A DNA stretch of 64,000 nt from Scilla litardierei (taxonomy: Eukaryota; Streptophyta; Magnoliopsida; Asparagales; Asparagaceae): positions 31,210,418-31,274,417 of the forward strand of contig CM061132.1 in assembly GCA_030789695.1 (NCBI GenBank). Direction: 5' to 3'. A program made the translations under genes and the position numbers. Below, one piece after another: positions 1-12,400 of the stretch (position 1 is the first letter of the stretch; each line of letters opens with the position of its first letter). Below the pieces are notes generated by a model. That model made no database searches, was not told the DNA's origin, and was given only the letters and a program-made list of their open reading frames with translations.

Positions 1-3000
1 GCACCAAACAAAAGAAAACGTGAAGGGAAAAAAGAAATCGAAAAAAATAAAATTGAAAAATTGAAAAGGACCTACCTCTTCCACCGTCGCCATTGTCGTC
101 GCCTCCTCCTCCACGTCTTCGTTGTTGCCTCCTCCACTGCCTTCGTCGTCAAGCCCCCGCTTATTTTTGTCGCCAACTGCAAAAGGAAAGGAGGGAAGAT
201 AGAGATGAGATATTGAGGTGGAGGGCTTGCATGCAGTGGAGCATTGCATTAAGTGTGATGCTACTCACCTCACACATTTTGGTAAATATATTTTATTTAT
301 TTACAAGTTCTGCCATTGAAAACTGAATTGAAATGGCAAACTTGCAAATAAGTGAAGTATGTTTACACAATGTGTAATGTGAGTAGCAGCAGATTTTTTT
401 GGGGGCCTTGCTATGCTAACAGACCTCTTTGCTTGGTACACAAAACAATTATTTACAAGTTTGCCCTTTGTTCTTTAAGAAAAAGACGTTTGATGATTTT
501 ATGCGTTTGAGTACTAGTAGTTTGTCCATTTGTGAAGCTCTACACAATTTCTTTTTATGGCAAAATTCCTTGCAGAATTTATTTATTTATTATTGTGAAT
601 TGCTAACTTCATAAAGGAATGATACATATTTGTCCTTTTAAAAAATAATTAGTTTTATTTATACCCCATCATTTGGGGTTCTCTCTCTTCTTAATTATAG
701 CATGTTATGTTTATGCAGATTAAAGGGTGCCAGACTTCTGAAGAAATGCTTAATAATATTTAGTTAATATCATACATCAATTTGTTAAAGAGTACAACAC
801 ATCTCATTTGTTAAAGAGTACAGTACATCTCGTGTAGCAGCAAGGCTCGAGGAAAAAGAAATGAGAAACAATCGGAGGTTACAAGAGAATCAAGATGCTG
901 CATACAAAGCAAAATATATTTAGCAAAAAATTGTAATATATTTTTCTATATTTCGCAAAATGTGTAATTTGTAAAAAAGTATTTGATACTTTAGTATTTG
1001 AAAGTATTTGATAGGTATTTAAGTATGTAAAACTACCGATATGGACGAAACTGAAACTTGCTTCTGATACCACCGTAACGGACGATACCGATACCGATAC
1101 CTAAATTTTAAAAAGAGCGATACCGAGACCGAAAACAAGACCTAAAACCTTGATATTGACAATGATGCCTGTGTTTTAGTACATGAAGTCCAACAATAAC
1201 GGTATCGATCATTGACGAAATAAGCGGGTAGTTGAATTTTTGAGGACCATCATAGGAAATTTCTTACACTGATTACTCATTTATATAGAAAAGAAAATCA
1301 ATGATCAAGTTTGATCCCATAGCAGCTATCTTGCTACATAGACGGCCGACATTCCTTGTATATGTTATTCTTATGGTGATATCATGGTTAGGAGGTGTGC
1401 ATGCTCTTTGAAGGGATTCTAAGTTCCCAACATCCCAACTACCAGCCATCACAACAATGCGACTACTAATGATCCTACCACGTCATACCCCTATCATCTT
1501 TCTCTCCATATGGAAACTATCAAGATTTTTTTGATAGTATGGTTGAATCTCATCATCTCCTTCATAAAAGAACTAGAGCTTGGTGCTCAGATTAAAAGTC
1601 ATTTGGACTCATACAAGCTATCAACTGTTTGATGGATCTTACTATCAACGAGCTAATGTTTCTATGTCATGATTTTGGATGTCAAGATAGATGTGCGTTT
1701 AGAAGCCAATAGACAAATGGTTGTTTTAAGCCGCTTTCAGTGAGGTATGGTGTCATGATAATTATAGGTGTTTGGCATTGGTGTGATATTCTAGATACAT
1801 ATGTTTCATTGTTCTCTGTACAACTTTTTTCTTCTAATCATTGGATAGTGTGATGGAGAGGTGGAGCGTGGTAGTAAACACTTTATACTCTGTTTCAATG
1901 AAAAACGGTGTCTTTTACCGTTAAAATATGTATAGCAACATATTCTTCTATAGAAGAAAATTGAATTTATTTTACCACCTAAACGATATTGGTAGCCCCC
2001 TAAAGTTGTAAAATAAGATAGAAGTGCCCAACTTTAGAATCTTCTTGTTCAGTCAATTATGTATGAGCTTAGAATTTGAACAAACTTGGATTGTTACGTT
2101 ACTGAATGAGCTTGTAGCCAGGCCTTGACATTTTTGCAAGCCTAGAATCTAGGAAGAGAGGATCTCCAGGGTTGACTAGGTCAAGAACTTCGTTGTTTCA
2201 TTTTCAAGAAAATATACTTCCTGACTATGATGTGTGTAATCAGAACAACAGGATTGTTTCGCTGAGAATATCATGACAAAGTAGTACCAAAGAAGTAAAG
2301 ATATAAATATGAACACAAATGTTGTAGACTCCAAATCAACCATTATCAAGCACTTTTCAAGCATCTTAATGGAGTACAATTCGATGCCAAGTCAAGCTCA
2401 ACTCTCCACAGGCTAATTTAATGGACTAAATGAGCTTAATATTTTGCTCAAGCTTGATCATCAAGATTATTGGATGAGCCTGAGCAAGCCTTTATCAAGC
2501 GATCCCAAGCCAAGGCATGAGCTTTCCAAGCCCATTTACTGCCATACGCCACCCTGATGGATTAGCCACACCATTTATCTTGCTATGTTGGCCATCATAA
2601 TTATTTGGATACAGAATCATGTGTTGAAGAATTCTTACCCATTCAACTAGTAGTTACAAAATAAATGGATGCTTAAAATAACAAAAGGGACCATTTGATG
2701 GATGGATTAAAAGCTTTGAAAATACATATTCTTTTTGACCATATGTTTCATGAGGTGAGAACCAAGATGAACAGTTTGGAGACCCACTGAAGTGGTTGGC
2801 CATGAAGATTGGTAGGTGGGTTAAAGTTTGTTTCAAGGGAACACATCAAATATTTAATGTAAGTGTGATCAAACATCCAATTTTAAACGAAATCAATCTT
2901 CGGAGATTTGCTGGGGTAAATGAAGATAAACTTATTAAAGACAATCAAATTCTTTGATGAGCTGATCAAATTCTTCGATGAGCTGAACAGACCTCTCTGT

Positions 3001-3213
3001 GGCCATTTATTCTCAATTTACTGATAGCATTATGACGCTCAACGCACTGGGCTACAAATGACCTCAAGGGCCTCGGGGTGGAGGAGAACTTAAGAACTTA
3101 TGTTATGGTTATGCAATTAAACAATATTGGAAAACCAAACATTCCAAATGGAATTAAAACCAGATTTTATATCAGCATATGTCTAATTATTCAACATAGA
3201 AAGACAAGCATAC
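1..3213. other. No gene recognised; probable intron 6 of the BRAT1-like gene
   Basis: The region is AT-rich with only short ORFs that lack recognisable domains. I looked on the minus strand for the start of the bromodomain that should follow exon 6 and did not find it. The region is therefore probably intron, perhaps with old repeat fragments such as the CTCAAGCTTGATC-rich stretch near 2440-2530. Confidence 0.4.
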
Positions 3214-3459
3214 CTGTTGCAGACATCGCGGAGGCACATCCGCAAACGCCGAAGGGCATGCTGCTCAGCCTCTGCCTTAGCCTTTAATTCAGAAGCTTTG
3301 GGACCACTTACTTCTTTCGGTGCTTTGGGGAGTTCTGGAAGCGGTCTGGGTTCTTTTGATTTACTTGCTGATTCCTCTATCCGGATGGAGAAGACAGCTT
3401 CAAGCAATTGCTCAATAAATTTGGACCTATCATATGGTGTTGGTCTATCCACTTGATAC
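3214..3459 (-). CDS. BRAT1: BRAT1-like exon 6 (linker before bromodomain)
   Basis: It is 246 nt. The acceptor is GAATAG|G at 3460/3459 and the donor is AACAG|GTATGC at 3214/3213. It encodes YQVDRPTPYDRSKFIEQLLE, a Pro-rich PLPELPKAPKE segment, and KAEAEQHALRRLRMCLRDVC before N-R. These are the hallmark residues preceding the bromodomain in plant ATAD2 proteins. It lies 15.4 kb from exon 5, yet the codon split across the junction (GT+G) is exact. Confidence 0.85.
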
Positions 3460-6400
3460 CTATTCAATGATAACGTCGCATTAGCCTGTGAAATTGATAA
3501 AAGATGTGACCATAGGATCAGTGTTTGTTATTAGAGCACCGGCAGCATATACAAATATTATAGTGGCAGCATGAAATCATAACAGTTTATTCATTCAACA
3601 GATTGCTTTTGAGGACTGCTACAAGGTGTAAAACAATATAAATTATTATGTACACCATGGAGAACCTGAAAAAAAGTTTAGAACCCCAACACCCCAAGAT
3701 AAATTTATAGTGCATGTTATCATCATGATCTTGCAAGTAATAAACAAAAGGGTATAGTCTTGATGCTTTAGTAGCAAGCGAACATTATAAGTTGTTTCCT
3801 TCAAGTCATGTAAGTTTCATGCATGTTAAATATTCTAAACCCCCAACAGAAACTGAAACTAAAATCAAACCTGTAGCAAAGACAGGCTACTTGAACTAAA
3901 AATTGCAGTCACATGTCTTACTAGTTAGATTTAGAAAGTTATATCTAACACCCACAGTGTAAAATATGAGACGTTTGTTATGGGAGTGACAGCAATCCTG
4001 CATTTCCAAATGCTTTTGCAGAATAGAAATGGGTCTCAGAACCGAACTACAACTCCATGGACATGTCATTCTTTAATATAGGATTAATCAATTTTCTAAT
4101 GCCTTGGTTGTCTGCGAATAGGTTAACATAGATGGATCTTCAACAGTCCAAAACAACAGTTATGTGTCCGCTTGTACATATGTAGAGTTTGATTGCAGAT
4201 TAGTTCAGTTGCACGTGAGCAAGGTTTAAAAAAAGTGTTAGCGTATAGCAATGTGATAAGCCTACAAACATGGCATAGGGTAATCTACAAGAATTTTCAT
4301 TTTGTTGTGAAGGGAATTTAGGGAGAAATAGGTGTAAGGGGTTAAGAGCCCCCTACCCATGTATTTATATCTTTCAATAGTGGGTTGGATACCCAATTGG
4401 CCCAATGGGCCTATTCATAACACTTCCCCTTATCCAATCAACATTGAAATAAGAGGTGGATTCTTCAGGATCCGAGTTAGGGTAACTGTCTTGTTAAAGA
4501 AAGAACAGTTAACCCATAACTTCCCCTGTTTTGGGGATGTGTCAAGGGGTGGATACTTCAGGATCCAGAGTCAACGAGGTTGCCTCGTCAAAACCTTGAC
4601 TACGGAAAACCCAGTGGGAAAAAACCTGTAGCCAAGGGAAAAGAGTACAACTCTGCAGTTGACTCCCCCTTATCTGACCAAGCTTCAGGCTTGCAGATTT
4701 CCTATGAATCTATACATCAGTCTCCTATGTATCTATGAGTTCATAGTTCTCTCATCCTGACCCAGTTTACATTTACTCACTCTCCTCATCCCAATCCCAT
4801 ATACAAGTTTCTCAAAGATACTAGTAGGCAGGGATTTGGTAAGCAAATCCGCCAAGTTATTACATGATTGGATCTTCTGTACCTCAATCTGTTTTTGCTT
4901 CTGAAGGTCGTGCGTCCAGAAGAACTTGGGGGATATATGCTTCGTCTTGTCACCTTTGATGTAGCCGTCCTGTAGCTGGGCTATACATGCTGCATTGTCT
5001 TCATGGAGTGGAGTGGGTGCAAGTACGCCGGTCGTAAGGCCGGTGGAGGTGAGTATGTGCTGGATCACTGAGCGTAGCCAGAAACATTCCTTGCTTGCTT
5101 CGAAGATCGCAAGTAGCTCTGAGTGGGTGGATGAGACGGTCGTCATGGTCTGCTTCACAGATCTCCAGGATATGGCAGTACCGCCATATGTGAACATGTA
5201 TCCGGTCTGAGACTTCTCTGTATGAGGATCGGACCTGTAACCTGCGTCAGCATAACCAACTAAACCAGTTGATGCCCCTTTCCTGTAGAATAGACCTAAG
5301 TCTATGGACCCTTGGAGGTAGCGCAGAAGATGCTTAACTCCGGCCCAGTGCCGCTGTGTAGGTGCAGCACTATATCTGGCTAGTAAGTTTACTGCAAACG
5401 CTATGTCAGGGCGAGTGCAGTTAGTCAGGTAAAGGAGTGCACCGATAGCACTTAAATAAGGCACTTCGGGGCCTAGTACTTCCTCCCCCTCTTCCAGCGG
5501 CCGGAAGGGGTCTTTGTGAACATCCAATGATCTGACGACCATCGGAGTGCTGAGGGGGTGGCACTTATCCATCTGAAACTTTTTCAGTAAGTTCGATGTG
5601 TAAGTTGACTGGTGTAACAGGATCCCATCTTTAAGATGCTCTATCTGAAGGCCTAAACAGAATTTTGATTTTCCGAGGTCTTTCATCTCGAAAGTTTCTG
5701 TCAGGCTTCTAGAAATCTTTGCGATCTCTTCAGGAGATCCGATGAGGTTTAAGTCGTCTACATAGACGGCTATTATTACAAATCCTGTTGCCTTTGCTCT
5801 TATAAAGATGCAAGGACAGACTGGGTCGTTTTTAAATCCTTGCTGTGCAAGGAAATCGCTCAGTCTGTTATACCACATCCTTCCAGATTGTTTTAGACCA
5901 TATAATGATCTTTGCAGTTTCACTGAGTAGATGTCACGGTCTCTCTCTTTTAGTGCTGCAGGCAAAGAATAACCGTCAGGCAATCTCATATAGATGTCTC
6001 GGTCTAGGTTGCCGTATAGGTATGCAGTAACCACGTCCATGAGTTGCATATCTAAACCCTCTTGTGCTGTTATGCCAATGAGGAATCGGAAGGTGATCGC
6101 GTCCATGACTGGGGAGTATGTGGCTTCAAAATCCACCCCAGGACGTTGGGTAAAACCCTGCGCTACAAGCCTTGCTTTGTAGCGTACGATCTCATTTTGT
6201 TCATTTCTTTTTCTAACAAATACCCATTTATAACCCACAGGTTTTACACCTTTTGGTGTCTGGACTATTGGTCCGAAGACCTTGCGTTTGGTGAGTGAAT
6301 CCAACTCCACTCCTATTGCCGCTTTCCACTTTGGCCAATCATCTCTGCTTTGACATTCTGTCAGAGAGCGTGGTTCAATATCATCGTCGCAATACGCGAC

Positions 6401-9400
6401 GTTGATGGCAATATTACACGCAAATGTGTCATCTATTGTTGTGCTTTTTCTGTCCCAATACTCCCCAGTTCGTACATAGTGTATCGATACTTCATTTTCT
6501 CCCGGTTTTTCCTCTTCATGAGAGTTTGGGAGAGATGGGGTAGCAGGGCTTAAATTAGCATCCTGTGGTGGTATTTGTTTACCATTGCCAAGGGTCCTGC
6601 TCTTACGAGGGACTTGGTCCTTGGATCCCGGTGGTCGTCCTCTCTTTTTGAGAGGTCCAACCATTTCTGCTGCAGGCGGATTGCATCCATTTTGCGGTAT
6701 GTCAATCCTTGCTGGAGTGTTAGCAGCAGGGACGTGTGATTTGACAATCTTCTGGTTGTCAGTAAATTTGTCCGGCAAGAGATGGACAGTGTTTTGGATG
6801 TGGAGAATCTTCAGGACCTCCTCCTCACACTGGCTTGTTGGCGGATCAAAGTGACATAAAGTTTTTGTATCCCAAGTGATACTTTCTGAAGCTTCGGGCT
6901 TCTTTGTCTGTGAGCCTAGTCTTGGGAATGATGTTTCATCGAATTCACAGTCTTCTAGACGTGCCTTAAAGACGTCCCCCGTTAGGGGTTCTAGGAATCT
7001 AATTATGGAGGGGGTGTCAAACCCAACATAAATGCCTAGGCGACGTTGTGGACCCATCTTTGTCCTTTGTGGTGGTGCTATGGGGACGTATACTGCACAA
7101 CCAAATATTCTCAAATGTGAGACAATTGGTGGGGCTCCAAGTGCTAGTTGCATTGGAGAAGATGACTGACCTCCAGAGGGTCTTAATTTTATTAAAGATG
7201 CAGCATGCAAAATTGCATGACCCCACGCATTCACTGGCATCTGGGATTGAAGTAATAATGGACGAGCGATCCATTGCAGTCTCTTAATTAGAGATTCTGC
7301 TAACCCATTTTGGGTGTGAACATGCGCTACAGGATGTTCGACTTCAATTTCCTGAGCTTGGCAATAGTCTAGAAAGACTTGTGACGTAAACTCCCCCGCA
7401 TTGTCCAGACGAAGTTTCTTTATCTGGTGGTCGGGGAAGTGGGCCCGTAACTTTATTATCTGAGCTAAAAGCTTAGATAGTGCTAGGTTACGGGTGGACA
7501 GTAGGCACACATGTGACCACTTAGTTGATGCGTCTATCAGGACCATAAAGTACCTGAACGGACCACTTGATGGGTGAATCGGCCCACAAATGTCTCCGTG
7601 GATTCTTTCCAGAAAGCTGGGAGACTCCACATCCACTTTCAGTGGAGAGGGTCTCGTGATCAGTTTACCCTTGTAACAGGGTGGACATGGGAATTTGCCT
7701 TTTTGAAGAATCTTCAGGTTCTTCAGGTCAATGCCCCTGGAGTTCTTTATGATGCGGTACATCATAACCGAACCAGGGTGTCCCAGTCGACTGTGCCAGA
7801 GTTGGAATTCTGGTGTTTGGGGGCACTGCAGGTGCTCCACCATGGATGTTTCTGGAGTTTGTATACTTGTTTGGTAGAGTCCCGAGGGGAGTCCCTTGAA
7901 ACGTTCCACAATGGTTTTTGAACCATTTGTAAGAGCCGTTACAAGCAAGTATTCCCTTTTATCCTCCTCGACCGTCTCTAAGTGATATCCGTTTAAACGG
8001 ATGTCTTTAAAACTTATGAGGTTTCGGATGGATTTTGGGGAGTATAACGCATTTTTAAGTGTTATTTGTGTGTTGCCGGGGAGCAATATAATTGCTTCCC
8101 CTGATCCTTCGATTATATTTGCTGGCCCTGAGATTGTTCTCAGTGGGCCAGAATAACTACTTACGCTCGTGAAATAGTCTATGTTTTGAAGGATCGAGTG
8201 CGTCGATGCACTGTCCACTAGGCAGATAAGATCCATATCTAAAAAATTGGGGAAAGACATTCAAGCAATAAATATAGATAAAAGATTCACTTTCATAAAT
8301 AAATGCTAAAAAGATATTGTTTGACATGGAAAAAAGAACTAGATACGATGCATAAAAATTTAAGATACATTGCTAATTGCATAAAAGTGGTCCAGATCTA
8401 GAGAGTATCATCTCCCATGAAATCTTCGGGAGTCCATGAGGTCTCTGCCAACGCTGCGCTCTCCATCAGGTTTGTCTCAGCTCGAGGCTTGAGGCTTGCC
8501 TGGTAGAGGTCCTGGAGGTGTTTTGTTGTGCGGCAGATTCTGGACCAGTGGCCCGTCATCCCGCATTTTGAGCATTTGTCCTCCCAGTCTTTCTTGGGAG
8601 TGCCTCCTTTGTTGGGAATCCTCTTCTGCTTCTTGTCCACGAACTTCTGGTTCTGGGGAGGAGCTGGGTGAGTGGCCTTCTTCCGCTGCTTCTGTTCTTT
8701 CCATTTCTGGAATTTTGCCTTTTTGTCCGTCTTCTTCTTCTGGGAAGACTGGAAGTGGGCCTCTGCAGGAGGTGGCAATGGAGCGGAGCCAGGAGGGCGC
8801 AGGTTGTGGGTGGCAACCAACAGGTCTCTGTTCTGTTCAGCCATAAGTAGGCATGAAAGAAGGTCAGAGTACTTTGTGAACTTCCTCTCTCGATATTGTT
8901 GCATAAGGATCATGTCCTTTTCATGGAAAGACGTAAACGTCTTTTCCAGCAACATTTTCTCCGTCACTGGTTCACCACACAACTTCAGGCGTGAGGTGAT
9001 GCGGAAAAGAGCTGAGTTGTACTCCGCTACGGATTTGAAATCCTGTATGCGGAGGTGAGTCCACTCGTACTGTGCACGGGGGAGTATGACATCCCTCTGA
9101 TGTCGGTACCTCTCCTCGAGTGCATCCCACAGCTCGTAAGGGTCCTCTACAGTGAGGTACTCGTCCTTTAAGGTCGAGTCTAAGTGTTTCCTGATATATA
9201 TAATGGCTTTCGCCTTTAATATATCGGAAACTTCCTCTGTATGAGGTGCTTCCACTGAAGCCTCCTTGTTAGCTGGGGCAGTACTAGTTGTTGCCTTTTC
9301 AGTCTGTGTGAGACTGAAACCATGAGAGCGCAGATGGAACTTCAGGTCCAACTGCCAACTCAGGTAGTTTGACCCATCAGCCTTCAGGACTGAGAAGTCT

Positions 9401-12400
9401 ACATTTGCGAGTCTGGCCATTTTATGATCTAGCATGTACAGAAACAAAATAGCATGTATCATTAAGACTGAAAATAAGACAGACATCCACGCATGTAATG
9501 TAGTCATTTTCATGAATTTAAATTACTGTGGTTTTAACATACATGCTTTTTCAGGTAATGTGAATAATTAATTACTAAAAATTAACAATCACGCATGCTG
9601 TTTGATGGTTTTCATTGCGACATTAAAACATGGTATTAAAGCTAATTAATCAACCACGCAGTTTAATGCAAAAACAATGAAAAACAGAAATAATGACCTT
9701 AGGCTATGGGGATCAGCCAGCCGACACCGAAAAATAAATAAAAAGTCCAGTCCGAGGTTACATCAAAATAAAAGGCATGAAAATAAATTACAACTCGGGA
9801 ACTTCAGAGAGAAGCCCCTATCTTCATTGAGCGAAACGCCTTCAGCTTCTTTTTGGTGTCCTTCGGTCTTCTTTTTACATTTTCATCCTCACATACAAAG
9901 TTTCTCTCAAAAGAAAAGAAAATTTGCGGGAATTTAAAACGGTGTCGGAAACCTGGCTGATCCCTAAAAACATAGCCTAATATTTGCACATCCACGCAGA
10001 TAATATTTTTGCAACATACAACCACGCAGATAATCGAAACACAAGCATTTAAAATAATTTTAAAATTGTGTGCGACGTGCAAGAAAAAAAAATTTTTTTT
10101 TTTTTTTGAAAACTTTTGCCTTTTTGATCCATATTTTATTGTTTTATTTTACCGCTTTAAAACCCTTTCAAATTTTCTTTTACCTATTTTGGGCTTTTTA
10201 GGGCCAAAAAATAAATAAAATAATTTGTGTGAATGGGCTAATTTTCTGGCCTTTTTGGGCCATGAAAACAACCCATTAGGGTTAATATTGGGCCTCCCCC
10301 GAAAAATAACTCGTTAGGGTTAGGGTTTCAGGAAACCCTAGGGGGGGCCCGCGGCGTGTCGCCGCGACGGCTGGCCGCGTAGGGTGCGGCCGCCGTCGCG
10401 GCGACGGGCCGCGGCTGCGGGCCGCGGCCGCCGCGGCGGCGGGCCGCGGCCTGCAGGCCGCGGCACAGTGCCGCGGCTTCAGGCCGCGGCAGTTGGCCGC
10501 GGCCTAGGGCCGCGGCGCAGTGCCGCGGCCTGGGGCCGCGGCCTGGGGCCGCGGCTTCAGGCCGCGGCCGCCGCGGCCTCAGGCCGCGGCGATTGATTCC
10601 GCCGGCGGCGCGAAGGGCGCGCCGCCGTTTCGCCCTATGGGCGTACGGAAATTTGGATCAAAGGCGGGGAGGTAAAAATCGGGTTTTTCAACAATTTTGA
10701 TCGCTAAAAAAACAAGTTTTTATTGTTTTAAACATGCAGATCTTATTAAAAAAATGTTGAATTTTACCGAGTTTATCAACTTTTTGATCCTAAAACATGC
10801 AGATCTAATGAGAAAAGCAGGTTTAGCTCTAAAAGTTTGGATTTTTACCTTCTAGATTCGACGAGGAATCTAGGCGACGGTTGGTGAAGGATGCCCTTTT
10901 CGCTCCCCGTTGAGAAGATTACGATCTTCTTTTTCTGAGCGATTTGTGGATCTCCTTTCCCGCGAGCCGCCGTCTCCTCCAACGAGCGTGATCGTGCTGA
11001 TAACGTGTTGTGAAGGGAATTTAGGGAGAAATAGGTGTAAGGGGTTAAGAGCCCCCTACCCATGTATTTATATCTTTCAATAGTGGGTTGGATACCCAAT
11101 TGGCCCAATGGGCCTATTCATAACACATTTTTAATAGTCAAACTATTTTTAAAATAAAACAAAAGCAAAAAAATAAAGTAAAGAAAGAATACAATATTTA
11201 AAAATTCAGATTTTGAAAAACCCATACAGTCATTCACCAATTTAGATACACAAAAAAATTAGCACATGCAAACATACACTATAAAATGATTTAGATACAC
11301 ATATTTAAGATAAATATAAAACCCAACCATCGTCATCAATGACCTTAAATCACTAAAAAGCCTCACTGATCTTTGCACATAGTTGTGTTGAAAATTGTGA
11401 TACAAAACACCAAAATATCTCGGGATGCATCTCAGATTTATCAGGATTTTTAAAGATTTTTTTGGAGATTTTTCGAAGCTTAAAATTAAGAGTTTTATTA
11501 CGCACAACCCAAGATTTTTCTCGGAATTTATTGAAGCCCATCGACGTTTAAACAGTTCAACCCAGCGGCCCATGTCGGTCAAGCCCAGCAGAGCGATGGC
11601 ACGTGCGCGCGTGAGGAGAGAACTGGCGCAGATCAGCAACGTAAGCGGGCGAAGCTGAGGCACGAGCGACGTGGCTAGATCTGGTTCCTTGTGCTCACAT
11701 CCAACGACTGCAGATCAATCTGAACGTGTAGTCGTTCAGCGTAGGGACAGGTGGCAGGATCTGATGCATTGGTCGCCTCATCTAACGGCCCAGAAGCAGG
11801 GCGGATGCGGATCGAACACACAGTTGTTTTCGAAGCAGTTTCGGATCCGATTCCAACCCGTTTTACGCACAACCCCGCAAGACTATAAATACGGGTTTTC
11901 GTGTAGTTTTTTGTGCAATTCTCGAGTGATTCTTGCGCGGTTTTCTCTGAAAAGTTTGCGGACTACCTGTAGAATATATAAAGGACAAACTGAGGACTTA
12001 GGGGACTTGGTTGAGAGGTTTTTTTTCATAATTTCTTTTCTGATTCCATAGCGAGTTTGTTTGTTTCCTTTCAACCAAACGTCATACTTTATAATCCAAA
12101 GATATTGAAGTATTAGTGATCTCTACAACTGAACGTATACCAAGTATTGGGTGGAACCAATATAAATATTTAGTGTCAGGTGCATAATTTCTTTTGTTTT
12201 ACGTACCTTCATATTATTGCTTATGATGTGGGTTTTCTAGCAGTTTGCTTGGTTCGTTGTTACAACGATCAGGGTTATCGATTGAGGTGATCATCATTTC
12301 TCATCTCCTCAAAAAGTAGTATTAGAGCCCAACAATTGTTATCAAAGCAATGTTCGTGAACAAGTCCAAGACGATGACGGAAAGTTCTTTTACAAAAGGT

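Larger units (their letters stand above)
9421..11005 (-). other. Long leader of the intact copia element
   Basis: About 1.6 kb separates the primer site from gag. It has no convincing ORF. It includes A/T-rich stretches, a T15-type run near 10090-10107 and a GC-rich array (10340-10637). Such a long leader is unusual for an element with 120-bp LTRs. Confidence 0.7.
4303..11125 (-). mobile_element. Complete Ty1-copia LTR retrotransposon
   Basis: It is a 6823-bp element in intron 5, in the same orientation as the host gene. Both 120-bp LTRs (4303-4422 and 11006-11125) appear identical and begin TG and end CA. A 5-bp duplication CATTT flanks it (4298-4302, 11126-11130). The order LTR, long leader, gag, protease-integrase-RT-RNase H, polypurine tract, LTR is typical of Ty1-copia. 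Pol is open over 1175 codons. Identical LTRs and open frames point to recent insertion. The lineage was not assigned with confidence. Confidence 0.95.

Noticed and set aside
7574..9058. Plus-strand ORFs of 115-128 codons
   Set aside because: They are antisense shadows of copia gag-pol, with no domains.
10384..10596. Open frame of Arg/Gly/Ala-rich protein
   Set aside because: It exists only because the CCGCGG array has no stop codons. The sequence is repeat-derived and lies antisense in the copia leader.
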